A stretch of DNA of 64,000 nucleotides. Source: Rhodanobacter denitrificans. Its GTDB lineage: Bacteria; Pseudomonadota; Gammaproteobacteria; Xanthomonadales; Rhodanobacteraceae. The DNA lies in NCBI GenBank assembly GCA_017848855.1, contig JAFIHF010000036.1, forward strand, positions 1 to 64,000. Reading direction: 5' to 3'. Under the pieces are notes generated by a model. That model was not told the DNA's origin. It saw nothing but the letters and a program-made list of their open reading frames with translations, and did no database searches. This document shows, piece after piece, positions 34,446 to 42,989 of the stretch (the stretch's first letter is position 1; each line of letters opens with the position of its first letter). A program made the translations under genes and the position numbers.

Positions 34446-37054
34446 TGCCTGCCTTTCGGTTTCGGTTTGCGCGCGGCGGTCTTCTTCGCCGCGCGCGGCG
34501 CCTTCGCGGCGGCCTTGCGCGGCGGTTCGCCGCCCTGCTTCGCCGCCTTTTTCGCGGCCGGCCGGGACGGATGCGCCGCGGCGGGTGGCGGATTATCGCG
34601 CGGCGGCGGCACGGTGGGCGACAATGGCTGCTCGCGCCGGCCGAACATGCGGCCGATCGCCTGCGCCGCCTTGCCGACCATGCCCGGCGTCTTGCCGGCA
34701 GGCAGCGAGTAGCGTTCGCCCGCCGCCGCGTAGTCGTAGGCTTTGCCGGCACGCGGCGGCGCCGTGATGGTGGCGGCGCGCGGCGCCACCAGCCGGAAAT
34801 CGATCTTGCGATCCTCCAGGCTGGCGCGCAGCACCTGCACGCGCACGTGGTCGCCCAGCCGATACTGCGCGCCGCTGCGCTCGCCCTTCAGCAGGTGGCG
34901 CTGCGGATCGAAGTGGTAGTAGTCGTTGCTGAGCTGGCTGATGTGCACCAGGCCGGAGACCTTGGACTCGTCCAGTTCCACGAACAGGCCGAACGAGGTG
35001 ACGCCGGTGACCAGGCCGTCGAACTCCTCGCCCACGTGCTTGGCCATCCACGCGCACTTGTAGCGCTCGTCCACGTCGCGCTCGGCCTCCTCGGCGCGGC
35101 GCTCGCGCTGCGAGCAGTGCACCGCCATCGTGGCCATCTGCGCCGGCGTGTACTCGTAGCCGGTCGGCTTGCCGCCGCCGAGCGCATAGCGGATCGCGCG
35201 ATGCACCAACAGGTCCGGATAGCGCCGGATCGGCGAGGTGAAGTGCGCGTAGGCCGAAAGCGCGAGGCCGAAGTGGCCGCGGTTGTCCGGCTGGTAGGCC
35301 GCCATGCTCTGCGCGCGCAGCAGCACGCTCTGGATCAGCTCGCGCTCGGGCCGCTCGGCGACCAGGCGCAGCACGTCGGAGAAGTCCGCCGGCGTCACCT
35401 CCTCCACCGGCGGCATGCGCAGCTTGAATTCGCGCAGGAACTGCTGCAGGTCCTCGTACTTCTCCGCCGGTGGCGGCTCGTGCGCGCGGAACAGCGCGGG
35501 GATCTTCTTTTTTTCGAGGAACAGCGCCGCCTGCACGTTGGCGGCGATCATGCACTCCTCGATCAGCTTGTGCGCGTCGTTGCGCTCAGTGGCGCCGGCC
35601 GAGATCACCTCGCCGCGCTGGTCGAGGCGGAACTTCACCTCCGGCGTCTCGAAGTCGATCGCGCCGCGTTGCCGGCGCTGCGCCGCCATCGCCTTGTACA
35701 GCGCGTGCAGGTTCTCCAGCTGCGGCAGCACGTCGCGCACCGCGTCCAGCGCACCGGCCTCGCGCAGGCCCACCGCCTGCCACACCTGGTCGTAGGTGAG
35801 CCGCGCGTGCGAGCGCATCACCGCGGGGTAGAACTTCGACTTCGCCACCGCGCCGTCGGCGCCGACCACCATGTCGCAGACCATGCACAGCCGGTCCACC
35901 TTGGGGTTCAGCGAGCAGATGCCGTTGGACAGCGTCTCCGGCAGCATCGGCACCACGAAGCCGGGGAAATAGGTGGAGGTGCTGCGCTCGAACGCCTCCT
36001 TGTCCAGCGCGCTGCCCACCGGCACGTAGTGCGACACGTCGGCGATCGCGACCACCAGCCGCCAGCCGCCGCCGCGCCGCGGCTCGGCGTACACCGCGTC
36101 GTCGAAGTCGCGCGCGTCGGCGCCGTCGATAGTGACCAGCGGCAGCTTGCGCAGGTCGACCCGGCCTTCGTGCTCGGCCGCGGCGACCACCGGCTCCACC
36201 TCCGCCGCCTCACGCAGCACGCCCTTCGGCCAGGCGTGCGGCAGGTCGTGGCTGGCGATCGCCATCTCGATCAAGAGCGAAGGCTGCAGGCGTTCGCCCA
36301 GCACCGCGCGGATCGCGCCCAGCGGGCCGCGGTGCGGCGTGGGCGGATCGGTGATCTCGGCCACCACGATCTGGCCGGCGCGCGCGCCTTGCGTCTCGCC
36401 GGGCGGAATCATCACGTCCTGGTGCAGGCGGCGGTCATCCGGCGCCACCAAGGTCACGCCGTTCTCCACCACCACCCGGCCTACCAGCCGCGGCGAGCGC
36501 CGCTGCAGCACTTCGGCGATCGCGCCCTGCCGGCGGCCGCGGCGATCCACGCCCACCACGCTGGCCAGCACGCGGTCGCCGTGCAGCACGCTGCGCATCT
36601 GCTGCGGCGAGAGGTACAGGTCCTCGCCGCCCTCGTCGGGGCGCAGGAAGCCGTAGCCCTCCGCGTTCGCCAGCACCACGCCGGGAATCAGGTCGAGCTT
36701 CTGCACCGGCGCATAGCCGCCGCGCCGGCCCAGCAGCAGCTGGCCGTCGCGCACCATCGCGCCGAGGCGCTTGTGCAGGGCATGGAGGTCGCTGGCATCG
36801 TGCAGGTCCAGCGCCTCGGCGATGCGTGCCTCGGTCAGCAGCTCGCCGCGTTCCGCCAGCAGCGCGAGGATCGCCTCGCGACTGGGGATCGGCCGCTCGT
36901 AGCGCTGCGCCTCGCGCTCGGCCTGCGGATCGCGCACGGCCGCGGCGCGCTTGCGCTGGCCCTCGGCCGCAGCCGCATGCTTGCGCGAAGCCGGGGTCTT
37001 GCGGGCAGGTGCGCGCGAGTCCGCGCGCTTGCCGTCCTTGTTTTTCTTGGTCAC
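34442..37054 (-). CDS. rnr: Ribonuclease R
   Basis: RNase R is a processive 3'-5' exonuclease that degrades structured RNA. The 870-residue protein has an N-terminal basic extension and winged-helix domain, cold-shock domains (VQKLDLIPGVVLANAEGYGF), the RNB catalytic domain with the Asp cluster DGADARDFDDAVYAE (residues about 310-324) and RYPDLLVHRAIRY, an S1 domain (FDGLVTGVTSFGLFVELDES), and a long lysine/alanine/proline-rich tail (APRAAKKTAARKPKPKGRQ). The tail resembles those helping RNase R unwind RNA. It heads an operon with rlmB. Confidence 0.95.
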   Translation of the reverse strand: MTKKNKDGKRADSRAPARKTPASRKHAAAAEGQRKRAAAVRDPQAEREAQRYERPIPSREAILALLAERGELLTEARIAEALDLHDASDLHALHKRLGAMVRDGQLLLGRRGGYAPVQKLDLIPGVVLANAEGYGFLRPDEGGEDLYLSPQQMRSVLHGDRVLASVVGVDRRGRRQGAIAEVLQRRSPRLVGRVVVENGVTLVAPDDRRLHQDVMIPPGETQGARAGQIVVAEITDPPTPHRGPLGAIRAVLGERLQPSLLIEMAIASHDLPHAWPKGVLREAAEVEPVVAAAEHEGRVDLRKLPLVTIDGADARDFDDAVYAEPRRGGGWRLVVAIADVSHYVPVGSALDKEAFERSTSTYFPGFVVPMLPETLSNGICSLNPKVDRLCMVCDMVVGADGAVAKSKFYPAVMRSHARLTYDQVWQAVGLREAGALDAVRDVLPQLENLHALYKAMAAQRRQRGAIDFETPEVKFRLDQRGEVISAGATERNDAHKLIEECMIAANVQAALFLEKKKIPALFRAHEPPPAEKYEDLQQFLREFKLRMPPVEEVTPADFSDVLRLVAERPERELIQSVLLRAQSMAAYQPDNRGHFGLALSAYAHFTSPIRRYPDLLVHRAIRYALGGGKPTGYEYTPAQMATMAVHCSQRERRAEEAERDVDERYKCAWMAKHVGEEFDGLVTGVTSFGLFVELDESKVSGLVHISQLSNDYYHFDPQRHLLKGERSGAQYRLGDHVRVQVLRASLEDRKIDFRLVAPRAATITAPPRAGKAYDYAAAGERYSLPAGKTPGMVGKAAQAIGRMFGRREQPLSPTVPPPRDNPPPAAAHPSRPAAKKAAKQGGEPPRKAAAKAPRAAKKTAARKPKPKGRQ

Positions 37055-37123
37055 GAAATTGCCTTGTGTGGATGGCCGCGCCGCGCACGGTGCAGCCTGA
37101 TGGATGGGGCCGTCAACAAAGTG

Positions 37124-37152
37124 TTGACAGAACCCGGAGCGATCCCTAATCT
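37124..37152 (+). promoter_or_regulatory. Promoter of tRNA-Leu
   Basis: A perfect TTGACA (37124-37129) and TAATCT (37147-37152) stand 17 bases apart, 38 bases before the mature tRNA. The -35 overlaps the palindrome GTCAACAAAGTGTTGAC (37112-37128). Confidence 0.75.
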
Positions 37153-37190
37153 ACGCGGCTCACGCAGCCCGAACGGCTCGCGCGACACCT

Positions 37191-37275
<85 letters not shown>

Positions 37276-37284
37276 ATTGTAGAC

Positions 37285-37317
37285 GAAGCCCGCCGCAAGG
37301 CGGGCTTCTTCGTTTTT
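37285..37317 (+). terminator. Terminator of tRNA-Leu
   Basis: GAAGCCCGCC and GGCGGGCTTC form a 10-bp stem around GCAA, followed by TTCGTTTTT. Confidence 0.9.
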
Positions 37318-37389
37318 GGTGGTCGCGGTTTCTCCCAATTCTTGGACTTTTGTGTACACGGTTGTGTACATAGAGCGCTCGTGTACACC

Positions 37390-37497
37390 CACGCAGGGGC
37401 CGAGTGGGCAGAGTTCAATTTGGCGTGCGGTGAGTGGAAGCTTTCCGCCGAGCGGATGAAGACACGCCATCCTCTCGAACCAGCGTTATCGCCCAAG
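37390..37497 (+). pseudogene. Fragment of a tyrosine integrase
   Basis: The plus strand encodes AEWAEFNLACGEWKLSAERM followed by KTRHPLEPALSPK. This corresponds to the stretch of P4-type integrases usually read as W-x-E-F/I-D-L...E-W-R/K-I-P-A-E-R-M-K-x-R-x-P-H-x-V-P-L-S. Only about 35 codons survive; neither the catalytic R/H/Y residues nor the N terminus are present, and downstream codons run into the AbiEii gene on the other strand. It sits 115 bases from tRNA-Leu. TGTACAC repeats (GTGTACACGG, GTGTACATAG, GTGTACACCC) lie between. Confidence 0.7.
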
Positions 37498-38364
37498 TCA
37501 TCGAGCGATGCGATCCACTGCGGGCATCAGGATCGACCGCAAGCGACCCACGACCTCGTTCAGGGGTTCGAGCGCCAACCCGTTCTTCTTCAGGAACGCC
37601 TGCCATAGCGCCCGCCGGGACGGATCCTGCGCGAATTCGTCCGTGAGCCCGATCGGCAACTCCACCGGCACGGCCATGCCCCGGCGCCCGAACGTGGCCT
37701 GGATCGCCTCGGCAAGCAAGTCGGCGTCGAAGGTTTCGCGTTCCAGCAGTACCGACAGGTCGAAATAGTCCTTGAGCCGGCTGTTCGCCATGCCCAGCAG
37801 CGCGATGGCGTGAAGCTTCTCCGCGACGACGGTGTAGGTGGGATAGGCGCGCAGTCGCGGCGCGGGCAAATCCTCCAGCAGTACGGGATAGACCGCATCC
37901 ACGGGACCGGGAACCACGGCATCGCCGAAGCCGACATCGATCTGCGTCTTGCACCATGCCCTGGCCAGTTCGGCCACGACGACCACGCGGACGCCACCGT
38001 AGCCCGCTTCCTTGCGGATCGGCTCGACCGTGACCGAAGCAGGATCGAACACGATGCCGTCGTTCCCCGCGATGGCGGCGATCTCGCGGAAGACCTGTGC
38101 GACCGAATCGAGGTCGCTTGCGCCGAAGCCCAGCAGGTCGACGTCGCGCGTGGCTCGATGCGGCAGGTCGTACCAGAGCGTGAACAGCAACGCTCCCTTG
38201 AGCAGGAAGCGATCCGCATGCGGCGACTGGGTCAAGCGATAGAGGATGCGCTCCAGCGCAAAACGCACCAGCACCTGCTGGAATTCGGAACCCTGCGCCT
38301 TCGCCACGTTGAGCAGGCGCGCACGAACCGACGCGGCAAGGTTCGTCGAACCGCCCGACCTCAC
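37498..38364 (-). CDS. AbiEii/AbiGii family nucleotidyltransferase toxin
   Basis: The 288-residue protein is the toxin half of a type IV toxin-antitoxin system. The nucleotidyltransferase signature is present as RFLLKGALLFTLWYDLPHRATRDVDLLGFG (K-G-x-x-L...R-x-T-x-D-x-D) and the later PTYTVVAEKLHAIALLGMAN...RLKDYFDLSVLL, as in DUF1814 proteins. It is read from the GTG at 38364, overlapping the antitoxin stop as GTGA. The open frame continues upstream of that but has no support. AbiEii toxins are thought to use GTP and cause abortive infection or stasis; that is inference here. Confidence 0.88.
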   Translation of the reverse strand: MRSGGSTNLAASVRARLLNVAKAQGSEFQQVLVRFALERILYRLTQSPHADRFLLKGALLFTLWYDLPHRATRDVDLLGFGASDLDSVAQVFREIAAIAGNDGIVFDPASVTVEPIRKEAGYGGVRVVVVAELARAWCKTQIDVGFGDAVVPGPVDAVYPVLLEDLPAPRLRAYPTYTVVAEKLHAIALLGMANSRLKDYFDLSVLLERETFDADLLAEAIQATFGRRGMAVPVELPIGLTDEFAQDPSRRALWQAFLKKNGLALEPLNEVVGRLRSILMPAVDRIAR

Positions 38365-38963
38365 GCGACGGCTTCCAGGTAGGGGCGCATCACGTTGGCC
38401 ACGCGGCAAATCCTCGCGTAGCGCCAAATCTCATCCATCGCGGCCTTGTGGCTGGTCCGAGCCTCCTTCAGCGCTTCCAGCGCCACGTCCAGCCCGATCT
38501 TGTTGCGATGCTTGAAGCAGTCGGCCACGGTCTTGGCGATGCCGTACACCCGCAGCGTCACGCCATCGCGCTCGACGGTCTCGATCCCTGCCGTGTAGGC
38601 ATCGCCCGTGAACTGCACCATCCTGATCGGCGGATAGTCGATGCGCGGCGCGTGGCTACCGCGGGGCATGGCGATCCACACCTGCCGGGGAAGCTGGGTG
38701 GTGAGTTCATGGAACTGCAGCGCGGTGAGCAGGCAGAACACGGCCTGCGGAGCCCTGGTCGCCACCGCGGCGAGGCTTTCGTGCTCCGAGCCTTGGCCCG
38801 GCAGGCGATAGAGGCCACGCCCTACCCTCTCCAGCTGCCCCGTCGCCGCCATCCGGGTCAGGACGACCCGCGGCACCTGGATGGCATCCAGATCGCTGGC
38901 GCGCAGCAGGCCCTGCCGGCTGGCCAGTTCGAGGACACGCTGGGCTTGGGTCGCCGGAAGCAT
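38361..38963 (-). CDS. AbiEi family antitoxin
   Basis: The 200-residue protein has an N-terminal winged-helix domain (QRVLELASRQGLLRASDLDA, VPRVVLTRMAATGQLERVGR, GLYRLPG) typical of AbiEi antitoxins, and a C-terminal domain (VFCLLTALQFHELTTQLPRQ, DGVTLRVYGIAKTVADCFKH). It blocks its toxin and represses its own promoter. A 13-base inverted repeat just upstream of the start (38976-39021) fits as its operator. The toxin gene overlaps it by 4 bases. Confidence 0.88.
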   Translation of the reverse strand: MLPATQAQRVLELASRQGLLRASDLDAIQVPRVVLTRMAATGQLERVGRGLYRLPGQGSEHESLAAVATRAPQAVFCLLTALQFHELTTQLPRQVWIAMPRGSHAPRIDYPPIRMVQFTGDAYTAGIETVERDGVTLRVYGIAKTVADCFKHRNKIGLDVALEALKEARTSHKAAMDEIWRYARICRVANVMRPYLEAVA

Positions 38964-38975
38964 GGCGCCAAGCTT

Positions 38976-39021
38976 GTTCCATTATTTCGTTAGATGCAAA
39001 TAAAAGTAGAAATAAAGGAAC
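38976..39021 (-). promoter_or_regulatory. Inverted-repeat operator upstream of AbiEi
   Basis: GTTCCATTATTTC and GAAATAAAGGAAC are inverted repeats matching at 12 of 13 positions with 20 bases between. They stand in an AT-rich stretch directly upstream of the antitoxin start. AbiEi proteins are known to bind inverted repeats in their own promoters. Confidence 0.6.
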
Positions 39022-39069
39022 ATCAGCTCAGGTCGCCATGCCGCGCTTCGACGCGCGGATCTCCGCCGC

Positions 39070-41532
39070 TTACGGAGCGCCGGGCGCGACCGCCTCCGCC
39101 GGCATGCTTGCCGCGGGAGCGCCCCGCCACGCCACGTCGCGCAGCAGGAAGTGCGAGAGCGCCGGGATCAGCACGAGGGCGCCGACCATGTTCCACAGGA
39201 ACATGAAGGTGAGCAGGATGCCCATGTCGCCCTGGAACTTGATCGGCGAGAACGCCCAGGTGACCACGCCGGCGGCCAGCGTGACGCCGACCAGCGCCAC
39301 CACCTTGCCGGTGAATTGCAGCGCATGGTGGTAGGCCTGCGCGAGCGGCACGCCGGCACGTTGCTGGGCGAGCTGGATGGAGAGCAGGTACAGCGCGTAG
39401 TCCACGCCGATGCCCACGCCCAGCGCGATCACCGGCAGGGTCGCCACCTTCACGCCGATGCCCAGCGCCACCATCAGCGCCTCGCACAGAATCGAGGTGA
39501 GCATCAGCGGCACCACCGCCACCACCACCGCGCGCCACGAACGGAAGGTGATGAAGCAGAGCAGGATCACCGCGCCGTACACGTAGAACAGCATCGCGTG
39601 GTCGGCCTGGCGCACCACGATGTTGGTGGCCGCGTCGATGCCCGCGCTGCCGGCGGCGAGCAGGAACTGGCGATCCTTCGCGCCATGCGCCGCGGCGAAC
39701 GAGGCGGCCGCCGCGACCACGCGATCCAGCGTTTCGGCGCGATGGTCGGAAAGGTAGGCGATCACCGGCATCACCGAGCAGGCGGTGTTAAACAGCTCCG
39801 GGTTGTTGACCGAGGCCTGCTGCACGCCGTAGTTGAGCACGTCCTGGTTGCGCGAGAGGGTCAGCCACTTCGGGCTGCCCTCGTAGGAGCCCGCGGTGAT
39901 CTGGCGCACCGCATCGCCGAGGAAGCTGGTGGCCTGCACGCCGGGCACCTGCCGCAGCGCCCAGGCCAGCCGGTCCGACTCGACCAGGGTCGGGTACTTC
40001 AGGCAGCCCTCCGGCGGCGTCTTGACGATCACCGCGAACACGTCGCTGGACAGCGAATAGTGGCCGGTGATGTAGGCGTTGTCACGGTTGTAGCGCGAGT
40101 TCGCGCGCAGCTCGGGCGCGCCCGACTCCAGGTCGCCGATCTTCAGGTGCGTGCTCACCGCGAAACCCACCGCGCCCAACGCCGCCGCCACGCCCAGCGC
40201 CGCGATCGCCCAGCGGCGGTCGGTGAAGCGGCCAAGCAGCGCCCACACGTCGTTGCCGTCCCTGCCCTCGTCCTGCGCGCGCTCGGTGCGCAGGCTGCGC
40301 GCAGCCGCGTCGGGATCGACGCCGGTGAAGGACAGCAGCACCGGCAGCAGCAAGAGGTTGGTGACGATCAGCACGGCCACGCCGACGCTGGCGGTCAGCG
40401 CGAGATCCTTGATCACCGGGATGTCGATCACCATCAGCACGGCGAAGCCCACCGCGTCGGCCAGGAGCGCGGTGACACCCGCCAGGAACAGCCGGCGGAA
40501 GGTGTAGCGCGCGGCCACCAGCCGGTGCGTGCCGCGGCCGATGTCCTGCATGATGCCGTTCATCTTCTGCGCGCCGTGCGAGACGCCGATCGCGAAGATC
40601 AGGAACGGCACCAGCACCGAGAACGGATCGAGCGCGAAGCCGAACAGCGCCACCAGGCCGAGCTGCCACACCACCGCCACCACCGAGCACAGCACCACCA
40701 GCGCCGTGCTGCGCAGGCAGCGCGTGTAGGCGAAGATCGCCAGCGTCGCGATCAGCGCAGCGATGCCGAAGAAGCGCATGACCTTGGCCAGGCCGTCGAT
40801 CAGGTCGCCCACCAGCTTGGCGAAGCCGATCGCGTGCAGGCGGATCTTCACGCCCGGCGTGGCCTCGTAGCGCGCGCTGATCTGGTCCAGCGCATGCGAC
40901 AGCGTGCGGTAGTCGATCGGCGCGCCGGTGTCGGGGTTCCTGTCGAGCAGGGGCACGAAGATCATGCTCGACTTGAAGTCGTTGCCGACCAGGCGGCCGA
41001 CGATGCCCGCGCGCGCGATGTTGAGCTTGAGCTGCGCGGTGGCCTGCGGCGAGCCGTCGTAGTTCTCCGGCATCACCGGACCGCCGCGGAAACCCTCTTC
41101 CGTCACCTCGGTCCAGCGCACCGAGGGCGTCCACAGCGACTTGACCCAGGCGCGGTCGACGCCGCTGGTGAGGAACAGCTCGTCGTTGATCTTCTTCAGC
41201 GCCTCCTGGTACTTCGGATCGAAGATGCTGCCATTCTCGTTCTCGACCACCACCCGCAGCGAATTGCCCAGGCCGCGCAGCTCGCCGGCGTTCGCCAGAT
41301 AGTTGCGGATGTAGGGCTGGTGGCCCGGGATCATCTTCTCGAAGCTGGCGTTGAAGCTGAGCCGCGTCGCCGCCAGGCTCGCCAGGATCACGGTGGCGAG
41401 CGCGCAGAGCACGACCATCGCGAGGCGGTGGTTGAACACCAGCCGCTCCAGCCAGTTGCCGGAGCGCTGGTCGAAGTCGTCGACGGATCGCACCACGGGC
41501 ATGTGGTCGAGCAGTTCGGGGGAAATGGTCAT
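39070..41532 (-). CDS. RND-superfamily (MMPL-like) permease
   Basis: The 820-residue inner-membrane protein has two halves of about six helices each. The sterol-sensing/MMPL-type sequences are FSVLVPFLIFAIGVSHGAQK in the first half and VATLPVIALGVGIGVDYALY in the second. Large periplasmic loops follow TM1 and TM7 (FNASFEKMIPGHQPYIRNYL). It belongs to the group of RND proteins that neighbour DUF1302, DUF1329 and YCF48-like genes in proteobacteria, where lipid or hydrophobic substrate export is suspected. It is the last gene of a leftward run YCF48-RND; the spacing to YCF48 is 19 bases. Confidence 0.88.
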   Translation of the reverse strand: MTISPELLDHMPVVRSVDDFDQRSGNWLERLVFNHRLAMVVLCALATVILASLAATRLSFNASFEKMIPGHQPYIRNYLANAGELRGLGNSLRVVVENENGSIFDPKYQEALKKINDELFLTSGVDRAWVKSLWTPSVRWTEVTEEGFRGGPVMPENYDGSPQATAQLKLNIARAGIVGRLVGNDFKSSMIFVPLLDRNPDTGAPIDYRTLSHALDQISARYEATPGVKIRLHAIGFAKLVGDLIDGLAKVMRFFGIAALIATLAIFAYTRCLRSTALVVLCSVVAVVWQLGLVALFGFALDPFSVLVPFLIFAIGVSHGAQKMNGIMQDIGRGTHRLVAARYTFRRLFLAGVTALLADAVGFAVLMVIDIPVIKDLALTASVGVAVLIVTNLLLLPVLLSFTGVDPDAAARSLRTERAQDEGRDGNDVWALLGRFTDRRWAIAALGVAAALGAVGFAVSTHLKIGDLESGAPELRANSRYNRDNAYITGHYSLSSDVFAVIVKTPPEGCLKYPTLVESDRLAWALRQVPGVQATSFLGDAVRQITAGSYEGSPKWLTLSRNQDVLNYGVQQASVNNPELFNTACSVMPVIAYLSDHRAETLDRVVAAAASFAAAHGAKDRQFLLAAGSAGIDAATNIVVRQADHAMLFYVYGAVILLCFITFRSWRAVVVAVVPLMLTSILCEALMVALGIGVKVATLPVIALGVGIGVDYALYLLSIQLAQQRAGVPLAQAYHHALQFTGKVVALVGVTLAAGVVTWAFSPIKFQGDMGILLTFMFLWNMVGALVLIPALSHFLLRDVAWRGAPAASMPAEAVAPGAP

Positions 41533-41551
41533 GCGTTGTCTCCTCGCCGGC

Positions 41552-42673
41552 TCAATGCAGAGCCTGGGTGCTCACGCCCAGTGCGCCGGCCGTCACCACC
41601 ACGTCGCCGGCCACGGCCACGGCCGACGCCGGTGCCGGCTTGGCCGGCCGGTGGGAATCGAAATGCGCGCCGTCGTCGTGGCTGAGCAGCACGGTGCCAG
41701 CCTGGCTCACGAGGGCAAGGCCGTGCGCACCGAAGGCCATGCCGCCGGTGAGGCCCTCCTGCACGCCGGTATCGACCTGCGTCCACTGCGCGCCGCCATC
41801 GGTGCTGCGCCAGGCGTTGCCGCGCAGCCCGTACACCACCACCGCGTCGGCGTTGCCGGCGACGCCGAAATAGGTGCCCTGGTACGGCGTCGCCAGCTTG
41901 CGGAAACGCCCCGCGCCGCGGTCGAGCTTGAGCACCAGGCCCTGCTCGCCGGTGATGTAGACGTCCGCGCCGACGCCGCGCACCGCGTACAGGTGCAGCA
42001 GATCCGGGTTGTCGGTGCGGTCGAAGCGGCTGGTCCAGGTCTGGCCGCCGTCCACGGTTTCGAAAATCAGGTTGAACGCGCCGACGATGTAGCCGTGCCG
42101 CGCATCGGCGAACCACACGTCGAGGAAGGGATTCTCCGCGCCCTGCGCCGCGACGCGGCCCGCCTGCTCCAGCAGCTTGTCGGCGTCGTCCTTGCTGCCA
42201 AGCTCGCCCTTGGCCGCGCGCTCTCGCAGCTGCTCCAGCAGCAGCGGCCCCGCGCGTCGACCATCCAGTTGCACGCTCCAGCTCGCGCCGCCGTCGGCGC
42301 TGTGCAGCACCACGCCGTCGTGCCCCACCGCCCAGCCCTGCTGCGGCGTGGGGAAGCTCACCGCCACCAGGTCGGACGACACCGGCACCCTCGTCTGCCG
42401 CCAGCTCCTGCCGCCGTCGTCGGAGTAGACGATGTGGCCGCGCTGCCCGACCGCGACCACGCGCTGGCCGGCCAGCGCCAGGCCATTGAGCAGGCTCTTC
42501 GCGGCCAGCGGACTCATTGAGGACGGCGCGTCCAGCACGTCGACAAAGCTCGCGGCCGCGGCGATTTGCTGCGGCGGCGGTGCGTCGGGCGCATCGGCAA
42601 GGACTGCGGCCGACACGCACGGCAGCGCGAAGGCCAGCGCGAACAAGCTGCGGCGGAGATGGGGTTTGAGCAT
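41552..42673 (-). CDS. YCF48-like beta-propeller protein, exported
   Basis: The 373-residue protein has a signal peptide (RRSLFALAFALPCVSAAVLA) and several BNR/YCF48 repeats with S-x-D-G-G-x-x-W motifs: HIVYSDDGGRSWRQTR, VVLHSADGGASWSVQL, IFETVDGGQTWTSRFD and AWRSTDGGAQWTQVDT. Ycf48 helps assemble photosystem II in cyanobacteria; in heterotrophs such proteins accompany RND permeases and their role is unknown. Starts at 42673 or 42694 are both possible (MLKPHLRRS or MNSLVHPMLK); I use the former. It is the first of the two leftward genes ending in the RND permease. Confidence 0.85.
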   Translation of the reverse strand: MLKPHLRRSLFALAFALPCVSAAVLADAPDAPPPQQIAAAASFVDVLDAPSSMSPLAAKSLLNGLALAGQRVVAVGQRGHIVYSDDGGRSWRQTRVPVSSDLVAVSFPTPQQGWAVGHDGVVLHSADGGASWSVQLDGRRAGPLLLEQLRERAAKGELGSKDDADKLLEQAGRVAAQGAENPFLDVWFADARHGYIVGAFNLIFETVDGGQTWTSRFDRTDNPDLLHLYAVRGVGADVYITGEQGLVLKLDRGAGRFRKLATPYQGTYFGVAGNADAVVVYGLRGNAWRSTDGGAQWTQVDTGVQEGLTGGMAFGAHGLALVSQAGTVLLSHDDGAHFDSHRPAKPAPASAVAVAGDVVVTAGALGVSTQALH

Positions 42674-42989
42674 GGGGTGCACCAACGAATTCATTTGAAT
42701 CCCGTATTTGGCAAGCGACAAGGCTCAGCGATACTCACCGTTCGCCCCCGGATCAGGTCCGGGGCAGGCTCTGAGCGCAGGCCCGCGGGGCCTAAGTCGA
42801 AGGGTGATCGCTCGCGAGCGCTTCGACTGCGCTTGCTGGCGCAAGCTACGCTCAGCGTGAACGGATTTCTGGTTTCTCGGCTGAGCCTCGTCTCCAGTCA
42901 GAATCCCGTATCGCCAATGAAGGCGGACAAGTCGCGGAGCAGATACGCCCCGCCCCGCGACCCGCCGCATGGCCGCCCGTCGCGGGCGG
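42674..42989. other. Intergenic region between DUF1329 and YCF48 genes
   Basis: No gene is supported in these 316 bases. Most of it is a second copy of the 125-bp inverted-repeat element at 42737-42895. It separates DUF1329 from YCF48 although both read leftward, so the repeat may end or weaken the DUF1329 message, or provide a promoter for YCF48. Confidence 0.5.
42737..42895. repeat. About 125-bp inverted-repeat element, copy 2 (with insertion)
   Basis: This copy shares GTCGAAGGGTGAT, GCGAGCGCTTCGACTGCGCT and CTACGCTCAGCGTGAACGG with 3791-3918. Its left arm is interrupted after GTTCGCCC by a small palindrome CCCGGATCAGGTCCGGG, after which CTGAGCGCAGGC resumes. Confidence 0.7.

Noticed and set aside
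38361-38427. Longer start of the AbiEii toxin at 38427
   Set aside because: It would overlap the antitoxin by over 60 bases; the GTG at 38364 gives the usual 4-base overlap.
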